Positions 45,701-57,569 of a stretch of 64,000 nucleotides of DNA are shown here, piece by piece. The stretch is taken from positions 12,201,827 to 12,265,826 of the forward strand of contig LR746272.1 of assembly GCA_902729315.2 (NCBI GenBank). The letters run 5' to 3'. The first letter of the stretch is position 1. Every line of letters begins with the position of its first letter. This DNA is from Spirodela intermedia. Its lineage: Eukaryota; Streptophyta; Magnoliopsida; Alismatales; Araceae. The notes under the pieces were generated by a model. That model saw only the letters and a list, made by a program, of their open reading frames with translations. It was not told where the DNA came from and searched no databases. A program made the position numbers and the translations under genes.

Positions 45701-48700
45701 AATTAAGAATACTTTAGCTATGCCTTAAGCAGCTCACCGTTTCAACTTCAGACATAAAGTAATCATCCATACAATGAATACGTGGTGCACTACCACCACT
45801 ATCAACTTCCAGATCACGAAGTGCTTTCGCCAAGTAACTCTTTCCGCTTCCTAGGATATGACATGAAGCAATTATTCCCTCAAAATTAAATAAATTTAGC
45901 AGGAGTGCAAGCAACAAGCTTAAAACTACCAAAAGTGAAAAATTTAAGCTGCCCAACAAAGAATATATGACAGGCAATGGATGAGACGTTACAGAAATAC
46001 CTAGCGGACATGAATACAAATAATATGCATTTTAAAGATAGCAAGGGAAAAAAGGATCATTTCTGCGAAGGATTTGCGAATTCCATAGAGCACCCTTTAT
46101 TTATTTTGGTTCTTGAAGACGTGTGCATCCACAGCAGTAGTGGACATTCTCCAAGGCCCCTGAGGAAAATGACCACTAGTACAGAGAGTCTGTGAAGACC
46201 ATAGTACGGAAATAATCCATTTCCCACTGTTCCGTTCCCATTTCGTTCCTTTCAAGTCCACAGAGGGAAGAAACCATTAGGCAAACCTAAGGTCTGTGAT
46301 GCCTGTGACACAACCCCCATGAGGACAAAACTTTGGAAGTACTGACCACTACCCAAAGAGAAAACCATGGGGTTGATGATTGCTGGCATCATCAGATGAA
46401 GATAGTGGTGGAGGACTTTTCTTTCTATAAGGAGAACATAGCCGGTATCACCAGAGCAACTTATTAAGGTCCAGTGATGGGCAAGAGACAATAGACGACA
46501 GTTAGAGCACTGGCTGCCAAGGGATATGGCCAATGGCCCAAGCACCATCCAAGAGCTGATCTGGATATAGTGGAGGGATGTAAGAACACTCCCACCTAGC
46601 ATGAACAGAAACTCAATAACCCTTAATCAATCTTTGTTTGCAGGATTGACCTACAGTTACTATCCTGCTCCTGCATCGGCACAAATAGGCATTCGAGTAC
46701 AGGGTCCAAAATCAGCATCTTCAAGATCCTAGGCAAGAGAATGTCCCAGTGCGAATCTCTGCAACGGGAATCCCATAGATTTCATAATTGTCATCAATCC
46801 TCCCTCTTGTCACAGTTGAAAGGGAATGAAACATCTTACAAGTTCCAGAGACAAAGGAATTCGGCAGCTGTCATTCCTAAGACGCATTTTCTGCCAAAAA
46901 GGTCAAGATTTGAATCTATCTTGTACCGATTAAAAACAGTCGGACTAGTGCCAAATTTTCAGAATAAAGATAAATACTTTTCCGCCTCCATAGAGGTACA
47001 AGCACAAATTAGGATACATGATACTCATGGAATAGTCTTCCACACCTCCATCATGAAGACCATCGCCACTCAACGCCTTGACTCCCTGTCAAGAACCCAG
47101 CCAGAACACTATCCTGGATGAATCTAAGATTTGGTACCTATGTCTTCTATAAGCAAAATATGATGTAGCACATTAATCACGTTTTGTTTTCATTAGCATA
47201 TATTGGTGCACCTTATGCACTATCTGAGGTGAAAGTACCACCTTTTACCAAAATAAAACACGGTCGTAGGATATTCTAATTTTGTCCCAAATAGGTATCT
47301 TCGCTATCTTCAAATTTGCCAAATTTGTGTCGACCACTGAACATGTAATGCCAACCTCATTTATGGCCTCTTATGTACATGCAACACAATCTTACTGAAA
47401 GAAATGTGTTCCTCAAAAGAATCCAGAAAATCGTGCCAGCTTCGGGATTAAAATTACACATATATCGACTTTGACATTCCGGGGAGTTTTGCCTCCAAAG
47501 CATATGACACCCAAGAAAATCTGTCGTGATAACAGCCATTTTAAGGAGCTGTCTGTACCATCTTGGCCAATATATGTTTCAATTGTGGTCTACACCACTT
47601 TGGTGTAGATCATTGCTGGTTTAAAGGGGTTTTGGAGATATAATTATCCACATAACTATATCTCTTTCTGCTCGTTTCTTTGTTATTGAGGTACAACGAA
47701 CATAACTGTCATCCACTTTCAAAGAAATTGACATATCAAAATCATTATTAAATAGAGAAGTGCAAAACCCACCATATTATGAATATTGTCACTAAAACCA
47801 TCACCTTAATACCAAAAGATATCCAAACGCATTAATAGATTGGCACCTCAATTTCGCAAATATCTACATATATGATTCACAAATAATTCATGGATTCTCT
47901 AGATGATTTCTTTTCCATGGTCCTGTGAACCATAAACTAGAAAGAATGATCAATATAACCAAATTCTGGACTATAGAAGCTCGTGGGGTGAAGACGATTC
48001 TGTAGTTCAAAGACAACATCAGAACTGAATAACACTTATGGGAAAAACTACCTGGAAGACCACGAAGGATGACTACAATATGATCAGGACGAGATGCTCG
48101 ATGCGGTTTGCAAAAGATCTGGGAAGCATCAATGACAGTTCTTTTATCCTTCAAGGCATGCTTAGGTGGAAATGCTTCACTCCCCTGAAGATGCTGCTGT
48201 GACAGTGCTTGTGGGAGGAACGGTCCTCTCTGCAAAGTGACATATTAGATTGACATTAAAGACAATTACTGATGGCATAACATGAGCTAAAGTTAGCACG
48301 TGAGGGTAATATTTTTAACTTTGATTTCAAACACTATGTAGATCAATGTGTATAGCAATGAAAAGTACCTATTCTAGCAGAATGAACCTTGAAAACTGAA
48401 ACGACGCCTACGTCAACAAGAAAAATTTCAATGCACAAAGAAAATGCAACCATTAAAGTAAAATTAATGGCAACCTCAAATACTTTCAGCAGAGATACTT
48501 TGACCAACATATCAACATGAGAAGAACTCAACATCTGCAGAAGTTCCGAAGAATAAAAAAAGGCAATGGATAATATTATGATGTCATTTAAATTGGAATT
48601 TTTTCTCAGCTTGTTGGACCATTTTTCTGTAGGAATGAAAACCTAAAAATATGGAAAACCAATCCTCATGCTCCTATTTATTATGAAGATCTAAAAGCTC

Positions 48701-51700
48701 CAAACAAAATTTTAAAATAATCTATCAAGGAAACCAGGGATTGCTAATACTGAATACAGGATCTATTTTACTAAAGGGAGAATGACCGATATTAAAGTAT
48801 GACACAGAATCTGTCCACACATACCTTATGCATTTTAAAGCATTCATTAACCTCAAATGTGATTCATCTGTAGCTGCCAAAAAAATTGACGCGGATGCCG
48901 ATGTTATCCATGATATTGTAGGTTGCAAAAAGGTAGCAACTACCACTAAAAACAATCGACACCATTATATACCATAAAAACGAACGGAATGTTTCGTCCC
49001 CACCAAATGAGGCTCAATCCAACTCAACGTACATGGATTGAACGAAAATCAGGAAGGCTGTCCTGACTTTGAGGCACATTTGTAAAGACAACCGAAAGTA
49101 AAGTTTTATTAACTCGGGTTTCCAGACCCAATTAGGTACATTTAAAGTAAATTGATAGCATAGGCCCAGTAATCAGTAACTTCAATGATGGGCTTTCTGT
49201 TTTCAATTAAACCTTGAAAAGTAGTTTAGGGTTTCAGCTTGGGCCACAAAGATCCAATTGAATCTGAATTGAGGTCCACCATTGAAAACCCCTCATTTTT
49301 AAGGCAAAACATGGTGCAAAGGTTTGTTCTGTATGTTGACCTCAAATTATAATATATCATGAAATCATGGGGGGGGAGTGCAAAGGATCCTTAGGCCAGA
49401 TGGGCAGTGACCCTGGAGTAAAAAGGCAGAAACGAGTTTGACTACAGGACCCACCCGTCAAGCAGGGCTGAAAACCATTCTTAGTGATCCGATGGTGCAA
49501 AATGAAAAAGGAAAAACCTTAAGTATAGAAGGTAAGAATTTGAAAAGGAAAACATATTCCTAACTGATTGTCAGACGGCAACAGTTTTTACAACTGTCTA
49601 CGCCTTTTAATTGAATATTCCGAAGGAAATTTCAGGATAATTGTTGGACGATTATAGTTCATGCAACACAATAAACCATTTAGTTAAGTGCACAAGCAGA
49701 AAGTGATACAGGATCTGATCCTTATCCATCCTAGATTTGCCCAACTGGTGAGAGATTCGGTGGGATAGTATCAGGTGCTATGATGAGGATGGCATTGTGG
49801 ACACCATTTAAAAAGTTGGAGAGACCTTTTAACTGGAATGTACAAGTACTTTTTCATCACTGTTCAGATTTCCTGATTAGATTCACTTATATACTTTCTC
49901 AAGAATTTTCTTACTATTCTGAAATGCAAATGGGATGTAGTAAGTTATCTCCCATTAACTTTCTTTAGCTCAATGAGAACCACCTCCAAAGAAACACTTT
50001 CGTCAAATTCCCTTTAGGAAAACACATGAATAGACTTTATTCTTGAGAAACGCATTCATAAAATATTTCAATAGGAAGAAGAAATGATACGATATCAGTG
50101 GAGAGTTAGGTTCGAATATTGCTGTCAAATTCCTAGTTCCAAGTCAACAATGGGAAAAATTACCGCAGGTAATGGAAGGCAGCTTTATAAATACCAAACC
50201 CAAGTATGCTAAATTAAAGTCAGTCATTTCTGACTACATTGTTGCAGGGAGAAGACTCGACTTTTCTGCCTACTCATTTTGAAACTTCAAGAGAGAAGAC
50301 TCGACTTTTCTGCCTAAACAACAGGGAGGGAGATCATAAAAAAATCGGTGATCTACGAGATCAAAGATGCAATAAAATAATAGTAACTACACATAGATGT
50401 AAAACGAATTGTAAAGCAAAGGAGGTCACAGCGTATTCGTACCTCAGAAGCAAAGCCAGTCGAAGGATTCTCACTTTGCCCATTAGAGAGGTAGGGCTCT
50501 AAACTAGCAGGGGCTTCTGAGCGACCTCGAGAAGCATGGGAACTTGAAACACCAACAGAGGGCGGAACGGAGACAGAATGGGCGGCGGCAGGACGCATGG
50601 GTAACGAAGAAGGAACTTGGAAGAGCAAAGAAGGCGGCTCAGGAGGTGGGCTTGGAATGTGTTGTGGGGGCGGCAGTGGTGGTGGTTGAGGTGGTAAGGT
50701 CTGAGATGATTGCCCACGACCTCCAGGTGGTGCAATAATGTTACTACCATATTGCATGGACAACTGATGCATCTGATTAATTGGCACAACAGATTGGCTT
50801 GCCAAGCGATGAGTATTAAGCTCTAATGGCCTCAAACTGCCATCATGAAATGCGGGCCTATGCTCAAAATGCGGGGCATTCTGATGTTCATAGACGTGAG
50901 CATCATACTTCCTTTCCGCGTGTTTGTGAACATCATGCTCTACATGATTATATCGTCCCGAATTTGATACATAGGGAACTTGATAGCCATTAGCTTGAGG
51001 ATACTGAGGTTCACTAATCCCAACTTGCTGAACCTCCTGGGGACGATCAAGCCTTCCCCGAGAACCTTCAGAAGTAATAAATAATGGAGACTGAGCCATG
51101 TATTGTTGTGAGTTGACTGCAGAATCTTCGCTGGAGGAGTGCCTGTATCTGGAACTTGTTTCTTGGTTGCGATGAACCATGTATCTATCCGGATTTTCCT
51201 CCAAATTTTCATTGTATCCGTAACTCCTCGACGGACGTGATGATGCATCAGATTGACCATACTGCAACTGACTGATGTCTCCATGGGATGAGCTTAGGCG
51301 AACAATATTGCTGCCGTCCCGATCTCTTCTCTCCATTTCGTTCACTTCGGAGCGAATAAACCTGTCAGAGCCTCGAAAATTTGCGGTTCGCGTGGGATCC
51401 TGATACGCTTCATACGAACTTTCCCGCGGGGCATGGCTATTCTGGCTAAAGAACTGGGGATTGTTTGTAACTGGGCCATTGTGCCCGATCTTTTCTGACT
51501 CTGGACCATGGAGACCATGGTCAATTCCAATCCAAGGCGGACGTTCCTGAGGATGCCTCAATCCGGGGAAGTACTCCCCGTCAGGCCGCGGTTCCCCGTC
51601 AAAGGAGATGTTCAGCTGCGTTCTCCCATGATCCCTGATCAAAATCAGCCTACGCTCATCCTCTGACGACATCCTCGTCGTCAAATAGTCTGAGCTGTCT

Positions 51701-52098
51701 GGCTGCTGATGACTGCCAGAGTAACCCGGAACCTCGTCCCCGACTCTCATCCTCTTCGGAAAATTCTGCCTGTACAATACCTCCTCCGCAAAGTTCCGCC
51801 CCGGGGGGGGGAACGGGTGTCGGAACTGCTCCCTCTGGGGGAGGGAGTACCCGTTCCAAGAATCCAAGCTCCTCGGCGCCATCGCATGCTGCTGGTGCGG
51901 CAACAGCGGTGAAACCATGCGAGGGTGCTCGGCGAACGGCGGGACGCCGTGTACTGGCCGGTAGAACGGAGACGCCTCCGCGGGGTAGCGGCCGGGTTCG
52001 TCGGGAGGGAAACCACCGCCATGGAAGGGGAACTGCGGAGGGCGGACCGCGAGATGGGCACTACCTTGGCCGGGGTGGAATCGCCATGGCTGCTCCAT
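39780..52098 (-). CDS. YLPM1-like nuclear P-loop protein, about 985 aa, 13 exons over 12.3 kb
   Basis: A homologue of YLP motif-containing protein 1, a nuclear protein with a kinase-like P-loop. Its plant role is poorly known. Exons in transcript order: 52098-50443, 48229-48052, 45850-45738, 45608-45510, 44337-44268, 43730-43675, 42099-42049, 41854-41750, 41598-41554, 41003-40892, 40440-40241, 40141-40055, 39965-39780 (2958 nt, in frame). The first exon encodes about 550 residues of low-complexity, Pro/Gln/His/Arg-rich sequence with a PPPLPPPQ stretch. The Walker A motif GLPGSGKS is at about 609-616, followed by the Asp-rich IHCMDDYFM. The conserved core continues with KFEYCYEPEMEE, VDDRNLRVADFAQFW, RSGYEVYLVEAPYKDPT and CAARNVHGFTLDDI. 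The C-terminus has AIRRPNALSGLIQAYAKREK and ends IGGLNDADDD. A 93-bp possible cassette exon sits in intron 6. Confidence 0.92.
41005..41028. repeat. T24 homopolymer (A24 on the gene strand) at a 3' splice site
   Basis: An uninterrupted run of 24 T on the plus strand. On the gene strand it is poly(A) running straight into the AG acceptor of the YLPM1-like exon that starts at 41003. Confidence 0.9.
43038..43130 (-). other. Possible in-frame cassette exon (31 codons) in YLPM1-like intron 6
   Basis: This 93-nt segment is open in the host gene's phase (0/0). It is preceded on the gene strand by a T-rich tract ending TTTGAG and followed by GTTTAT. It would insert 31 residues, starting KPLEDGEVVGFEVVSNLY and ending GVEVARR, between QFWAIGK and RSGYEVYL. 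The frame is closed by a stop just upstream of the acceptor. The canonical family sequence joins those flanks directly, so this would be an alternative exon or a remnant. Confidence 0.4.
45851..48051. other. 2.2-kb intron inside the P-loop of the YLPM1-like gene
   Basis: The intron interrupts the Walker A codons. Its middle (46200-47130) has more open frames than the other introns, on both strands, but I recognised no transposon protein and no terminal repeats. It may contain an old insertion. Confidence 0.4.
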
Positions 52099-53155
52099 CC
52101 CCAGATCAGCAGCGACGGTGGTAATTCCGTCGATCTAGGGTTCCAGAGCTCCGTCGCCCGACGATGACGATGACGACGACGACGACGACGACGGAGAGAG
52201 CTTCACCTGCCTCGACTCGCCGCCAGACCAGTTCCGTTGGTAGTCCACATGCAGAACACCTAATTAGGCAAGACCAGCCAACTCTCTCACTTAATGGGCC
52301 CGAGGGTACCGACACGGCCCATAAAGTTTTTAGAGCTTGGAAGATTTGGGTCGGGCTGAGATGGCGCGTAAATGGGCGAACTGATTTCATGCCAAATAAT
52401 TTGTACTGGGCTGGGCTTAAACTCGGCCCAAAAAATTACTCTCTCTCTCTCTCTCACTCTGCCCGTCTCTCTTTCTTTCTCTCTCCTCCTGTCCCTCTCT
52501 CTATCCCCCCGCCGTCCGTCTGCTTGGGCATCTCCCTCTCCTGCTCTCCATCCATCTCTCATCCGCTTCGAGAGGTGCGTTGGCCTCCAAGTACTGTCTG
52601 TCCTCGTTCCCTTGGAGAGTTGACCTTCTGATTACATTAAGGTAAGATGATTTTTGCTCGTGATAATCATTTAGTATTTTTTAATGTAGCTAGATCTCGT
52701 GAAATGACCCAATTATAAGATATGAAAATAATCGAAAACGTGTGAGATCGAAATATCTAAAATCAGTTCATTTTATTACTGAACTTTTTTACGACTTTTT
52801 GAAATAATTAACAATATATATATTAGCCTACATTAAAAAAATCAATATTTCATTATTCACAATAACTATTTTTCCAAAGCCGCATTTTTTATATTCGTAC
52901 ATTGAAAATATTTATTATTTTTACGAGTAGTTCACCGTCTATTGAATGGCTACATATTATTTTCTAACTGCACGAAGAATATTCAGAGGAATGCCCTTCC
53001 ATTATCTAATTCCCTAAAGTTTCTGGGGACGAGCAGTGAAAGGGGGGAGTTTACGGGGATGTATGACTAATTAATCCGACAAATAATATAGGGCGTTAAT
53101 TTCTGATACAAATGATAAGATTCTTACACGGTGACGGAATATTCCCCATCCGTCC
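52099..53155. other. Promoter of the YLPM1-like gene and 3' flank of the DUF1338 gene
   Basis: The 5' UTR side has a GAC/GAT run at about 52160-52196 and GGGCC-rich sequence (52295-52440), then (CT)n at 52440-52462. From 52640 to 53150 the DNA is very AT-rich and shows nothing recognisable. Confidence 0.45.
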
Positions 53156-53300
53156 TCAGGCGGCGCTCCGCTTCAGCTGATCATTCGACGTGCTCTCGAA
53201 GATCTTGTCTGCATTCCCAACCTCGAAACCATCCCTCCTGTGGCGCTCCTCTGCCTGCTCAAGAGCTCACGAGACGTCGTCAAGTTCTCCCAAAGCTGTA

Positions 53301-53331
<31 letters not shown>

Positions 53332-56300
53332 GCTTTCTCTCTCTAGAGTTGCCACAGATGGGGGACTGATGCTTGTTGAAATGGCGGAAGGAAAAAGAAG
53401 GGAAAGACCGTGAGCGAGCGTACCTCTTCGGCAGGCAAGTTTTTGAACTGGGGCAGCAGAAGCCGCTCCGCGAATTCGATGTATGAACAGGGGACGGTCT
53501 CATTGACGCCCTCGGCGAAGGTAAACGCCGTAGAGTCGGCCACCGTCGAGCTCTGCCGCAGAAGGCCGTCGGGGCTTACTGTTCGGCGGAGGAGATTGGT
53601 CAGACCAAATCACCGCTCACAAGGAGGCGAGTTAAAGGAGAATGGCAAACCTTTCAGAGTGCCCCCTTCGGAGTTCAGCTTGTACCCATTTTCCTGTATG
53701 AACTGGTTGAGGGTATCTATTTCTCTGATGTTTGACTTCAGCCGATGAGTGGAAATGGTGACATGATTCAACGCATATCCGTTGACTAGAGTCCATGCAG
53801 CGTACTCGCTTTCCCTGCAATCCAGGAAGGCGTCTTGAAGATCATGAAGCCACTGACAAATGGACGAGCAAACCCTCAAATAAACTAATGCTTGCAGATA
53901 ATAAGCCAACTCCTAGAGAAAAGTAAGGCATAATTTGGACGTTCCTTTTAAAAAACTGTTTTGGAGATTGAATCGGGTACAGTTTAATCTAAGTTAGAAT
54001 CATGTATATATAAGCCCAATTATCTCAAATGGCATGCAAAGCAGTGCCACAATTAACCAAAAATGAAGACGATAAAATCTGTATTAACATTATTAACATT
54101 CTGCTGCTGCTTCTTCTTCTTCGTCTTCTTGTGATTTACACCTATGGTCTAATGATGGACAGAGGAAAGAAAGCTTATTTCATTAGATCTCACGCCATTT
54201 TCATCTAGCCAGCTTTCAAATTTGTGTCGATTTTTCTAGCTTCATTCATTGTTTAATGGTGAAGGGCGTTTGATTTGAATACTATTAGATCCGGCCGATT
54301 TAGCAACCTATTTTGATACTGTCATTGTTGCTCTTAGGTAACACAAGAAAGCAACAATCAAATATCATGCCTGGTCAAAGAACTAAAGATATTTCCAAGA
54401 TGAAATGGAGAATTTGGATTAGATACTCAAAGATATTTTCCTTTTTCTGCTGTGTCTTATAGGACAGATATATCCTGAATAAATTCGTCTTCAACAATTT
54501 TACTGGTTCAGGCTGATCCTGTTCCCTTTCTCTGTGAGTAACACAAAAAAGGAGGACGCAGGAAGAGCGATTAAGAATGCACAGCGTTTACCTGAGAAGC
54601 CGTTGGTAGTCGGAGTAAAATGGTCTGTCCCATGTTAAGGATCCCATTGCACTCGCAAGAGCTGCATAATCGCCCCCACAGCCAGAAGTTTTGGTATAGT
54701 TTCTTATGGTTTCCTGCATGTTTATGCACCATCATAAGAATATAACGCATTGCGCGACAAATTTGTAGAGATAAAAGAGGGAGGGTAAAATCATAGCACT
54801 CCCCTCATCATTGCCCATCCCCTCTTTTACCAAAATAGCAATTGGCGTGAAATTGTATGCTTGTAAACTTAAACGAGGACAAATAACGCTTTGGCTAAAG
54901 CTTTGACGGAGTAGTTAGAGGATGCTCCAGGGAGACGTAGATGGATGAAAACCCACCCCAGTCGATTTTAAGCTCATACAACGTGTAGTAAATCTCTGAA
55001 TATTTCCAAAACATTTCAAAGGATCCTAGCAGAGAAGGACGAGGCAGGTTCGGCAGATAAGGATGCGACCTATTAGATAATGAAGAGTGAATGACAGCAT
55101 GGTAAGGCATTCTTATAAAGGTAGCTGTCGACTAAGTAAGCAGAGCGGCAACAGCTAGAGGAAATGCACTACCATCAAACGAACAAAAAAAAAAAAACAA
55201 ACTGCCACACGTCATTAAGGTATCCACAATTGGCCGAATATAGGCCGATCATAATTCCAGGTTGTGTCACAGATAACCGAGATCCAAACACCGTCGATTT
55301 GATTCCCATACTTTCATGGTGAACTTCTTATGGCCCTCTCTTTCAGAATGATCTCAGACGCACAAACCCCAACTGAGCCGGAGAAACACTCGGGATGGCA
55401 TAGGAACTGCAAAAGATTTTTTCATAAAGGGAATCTGCTACTTCTCACACTGGTGAAGCATAAGAAATATATAGCAAAAAATCAGAGCGCAAATCGAACC
55501 AAATGTAAATAAAGAGAGGAAAATCCAGCCCACCTGGATCTCACGGCTCATCTCCTCTACGATTAGTTCTGATATGAAGATTCTCGGCAATGGCCCTTGA
55601 ATCCCAGTATCCTTAGTGGCAGGAGGCGCAAACCACAGTGCCCTCAGCTTTTTAGCGGGGAACCTCAGCTCGTCCCGAGGCGTGTAGCCGAAGTCCACGA
55701 AGAGCTTAGCCATCGAATCAATCCCATGTCCGTCCACCTTCCGTGGCAAGAGCGAATGACAGAACACAAACAGAGCACGAAAAGATAACGAACGCGTTCT
55801 ATCATTCTAGGAGGAAACAAAAAAACGAGTATATAAGGGAAGGGGCGAAAGCAAGTACCCCAAATGTCCGAAAAGCAAAATGATCGTAGAAAATATTATC
55901 GCCGTCGTATGAACGGACGAGGTCCAGAATGGCGTTCGCAGTCGGGTTTCTGTTCAGGTAGATCTTCTCCATACTCGAAATTGCCCTCCTAAAGAACGGT
56001 TCAGCGATCTGCCGAAAATATCGTCAGCAATCGTCGTCTGGCATCCCCGTCGCCTCCCTTAATTTAAACAAAAATAAAAATTCCTAGACTATACGAAGAG
56101 CAGACAACACACGAAGGGGAGACACAGACATAGTATCACAGGCGCCAAGTGCGATGATCAAGAAACTCACGAGATGACCGAGCAAAATGGTTCAATACGC
56201 GACGAATTCAAGAGCAAAAAGGGAGGAGAGCGAGTAGACGACCGAGATTCGCTGGTAGTTCTATTATCTCCAAGGGACTTCACTTCGCCATCGTCTCCAC

Positions 56301-56481
56301 GATCTGTCAGGACGGTGAATACCTTCGCAGGTGAACCGCATGGTCGGTCCATTTCCGATCGCGAGGACATGCAGAGACTCCCTTTTCGGTGGGGACGACA
56401 CCGTCCCAGGGAGAGTAGGCCTCGATAGCACGGAGAAAGCCCGACGGGAGATCGTACCAGTTTCACCGACGCGGAGAACAT
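53156..56481 (-). CDS. FLO7: DUF1338 protein (2-oxoadipate dioxygenase/decarboxylase family, FLO7-like), about 350 aa, 7 exons
   Basis: DUF1338 proteins are Fe(II)-dependent enzymes. The characterised members convert 2-oxoadipate to 2-hydroxyglutarate in lysine catabolism, and rice FLO7 is a plastid member. Exons in transcript order: 56481-56323, 56008-55859, 55737-55534, 54713-54592, 53814-53651, 53578-53424, 53254-53156 (1053 nt, in frame). Exon 1 encodes a Ser/Arg-rich presumptive transit peptide (MFSASVKLVRSPVGLSP). Candidate metal ligands are His in FYDHFAFRTF, His in LNHVTISTH and Glu in SYIEFAERL. The C-terminus has HRRDGFEVGNADKIFESTS. The last exon has overlapping acceptors (GAGCAG), so CAG may be added. 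The substrate in this plant is inferred from the family. Confidence 0.88.
53305..53330. repeat. (CT)n microsatellite in the last DUF1338 intron
   Basis: A perfect CT run about 50 bp upstream, in transcript terms, of the final exon. On the gene strand it is (AG)n, so it adds several AG dinucleotides close to the real acceptor. Confidence 0.9.
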
Positions 56482-57569
56482 GGCCGCAGCTTCGATGGCG
56501 AGGGGGAAGAAGAAGAAAGAGGGGGTGGTGGGACGACAATGGCTTCCCCGTCTGATAGAGGCGATTGCCGTCCGAGGTTTGTCTACGTGTCAATCGACAG
56601 CTGGCATTCAAGGACTGCAGGGATCGTCCTGGACCGCCTACGTGGCGGCATCTTAGTGGTTGGTTACTTTTATGAAGATAAGAAAACGTAATAAATATAT
56701 TTTTTATTTAGGCAGGCGTGGCGCAGCCGCAGCGGATAACGGCAAAGAGTCTGTCACGAGATTCTTTTTTGTAGAAAAGTTCGCCTTATACAAGTAAGGA
56801 TGGAAAAGTAATTATTTATTTAATTAGCGTTTTTTAAGGTAACCGCGTTGGGACACGTGTGGGAATATAATCTTGACGATGGTGAGTCTGAAATTATCGA
56901 GTTGGAAAGCGACGAAGCATCTGGAACGATCCGAGCGAGAGACCTCTGCTGTCACGGTTCCGTTCCGTTGGCAGCTACGACCTGCCACGTGTGCAGATCC
57001 ATAGACGGGTTCAGAAGGTGGGGCCCTTGTCAGGGTACTTCGTGGGCCGCGCGATTTGCCTTTATGGGATTTTGGGGTCCATTCCTGAGACTGTCAAGAC
57101 AGTCCAGCCCGGTGACATCCTAATGGCAGTTTTAGGTAAATTATTTTTAAGTACATGTAAAATTAGCCTATCTCAAAAAGACATTATATTTTTCATTTTT
57201 AAAAAATCAATAATAAGCTGACTAAAAAACCTATGATGAATAATAAAGATACATGAAAAAGTACGCAAATATTTTAGCACATCGAGATATTAACTACGTC
57301 AGTAATCACATTTTTACATAATTATATATATATATATATATTAATGCAAATAATTCCACGCACATAAGAAAATTAAGTTTGTGAAGATCTAGAAGTCCGA
57401 CTGATAAACCAAGGGGCCGATAATTAGTGAAGATCACTAATTCACTTTGTTTGGAAGGATCTAAAATAAAATTATCATTAATTCATTTTTGAAATAAATA
57501 ACAGTTTTAAACATAAATATCGGCTGATCTATAAAATAAATAAAAAAAGAGATCAGGATTTGGGCGAGG
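56482..57569. other. Promoter of the DUF1338 gene and 3' flank of the second PPR gene
   Basis: The left third is GC-rich and probably 5' UTR/promoter. The rest is AT-rich with a TA run at about 57321-57342. I see no coding exon. Confidence 0.45.
57321..57342. repeat. (TA)n microsatellite
   Basis: An uninterrupted TA run of about 20 bp in AT-rich intergenic DNA. Confidence 0.85.

Noticed and set aside
52160-52631. 155-codon plus-strand frame next to the YLPM1-like start
   Set aside because: It consists of Thr from a GAC/GAT repeat and Ser/Leu from CT repeats. It is a simple-repeat artefact in the 5' UTR/promoter region.
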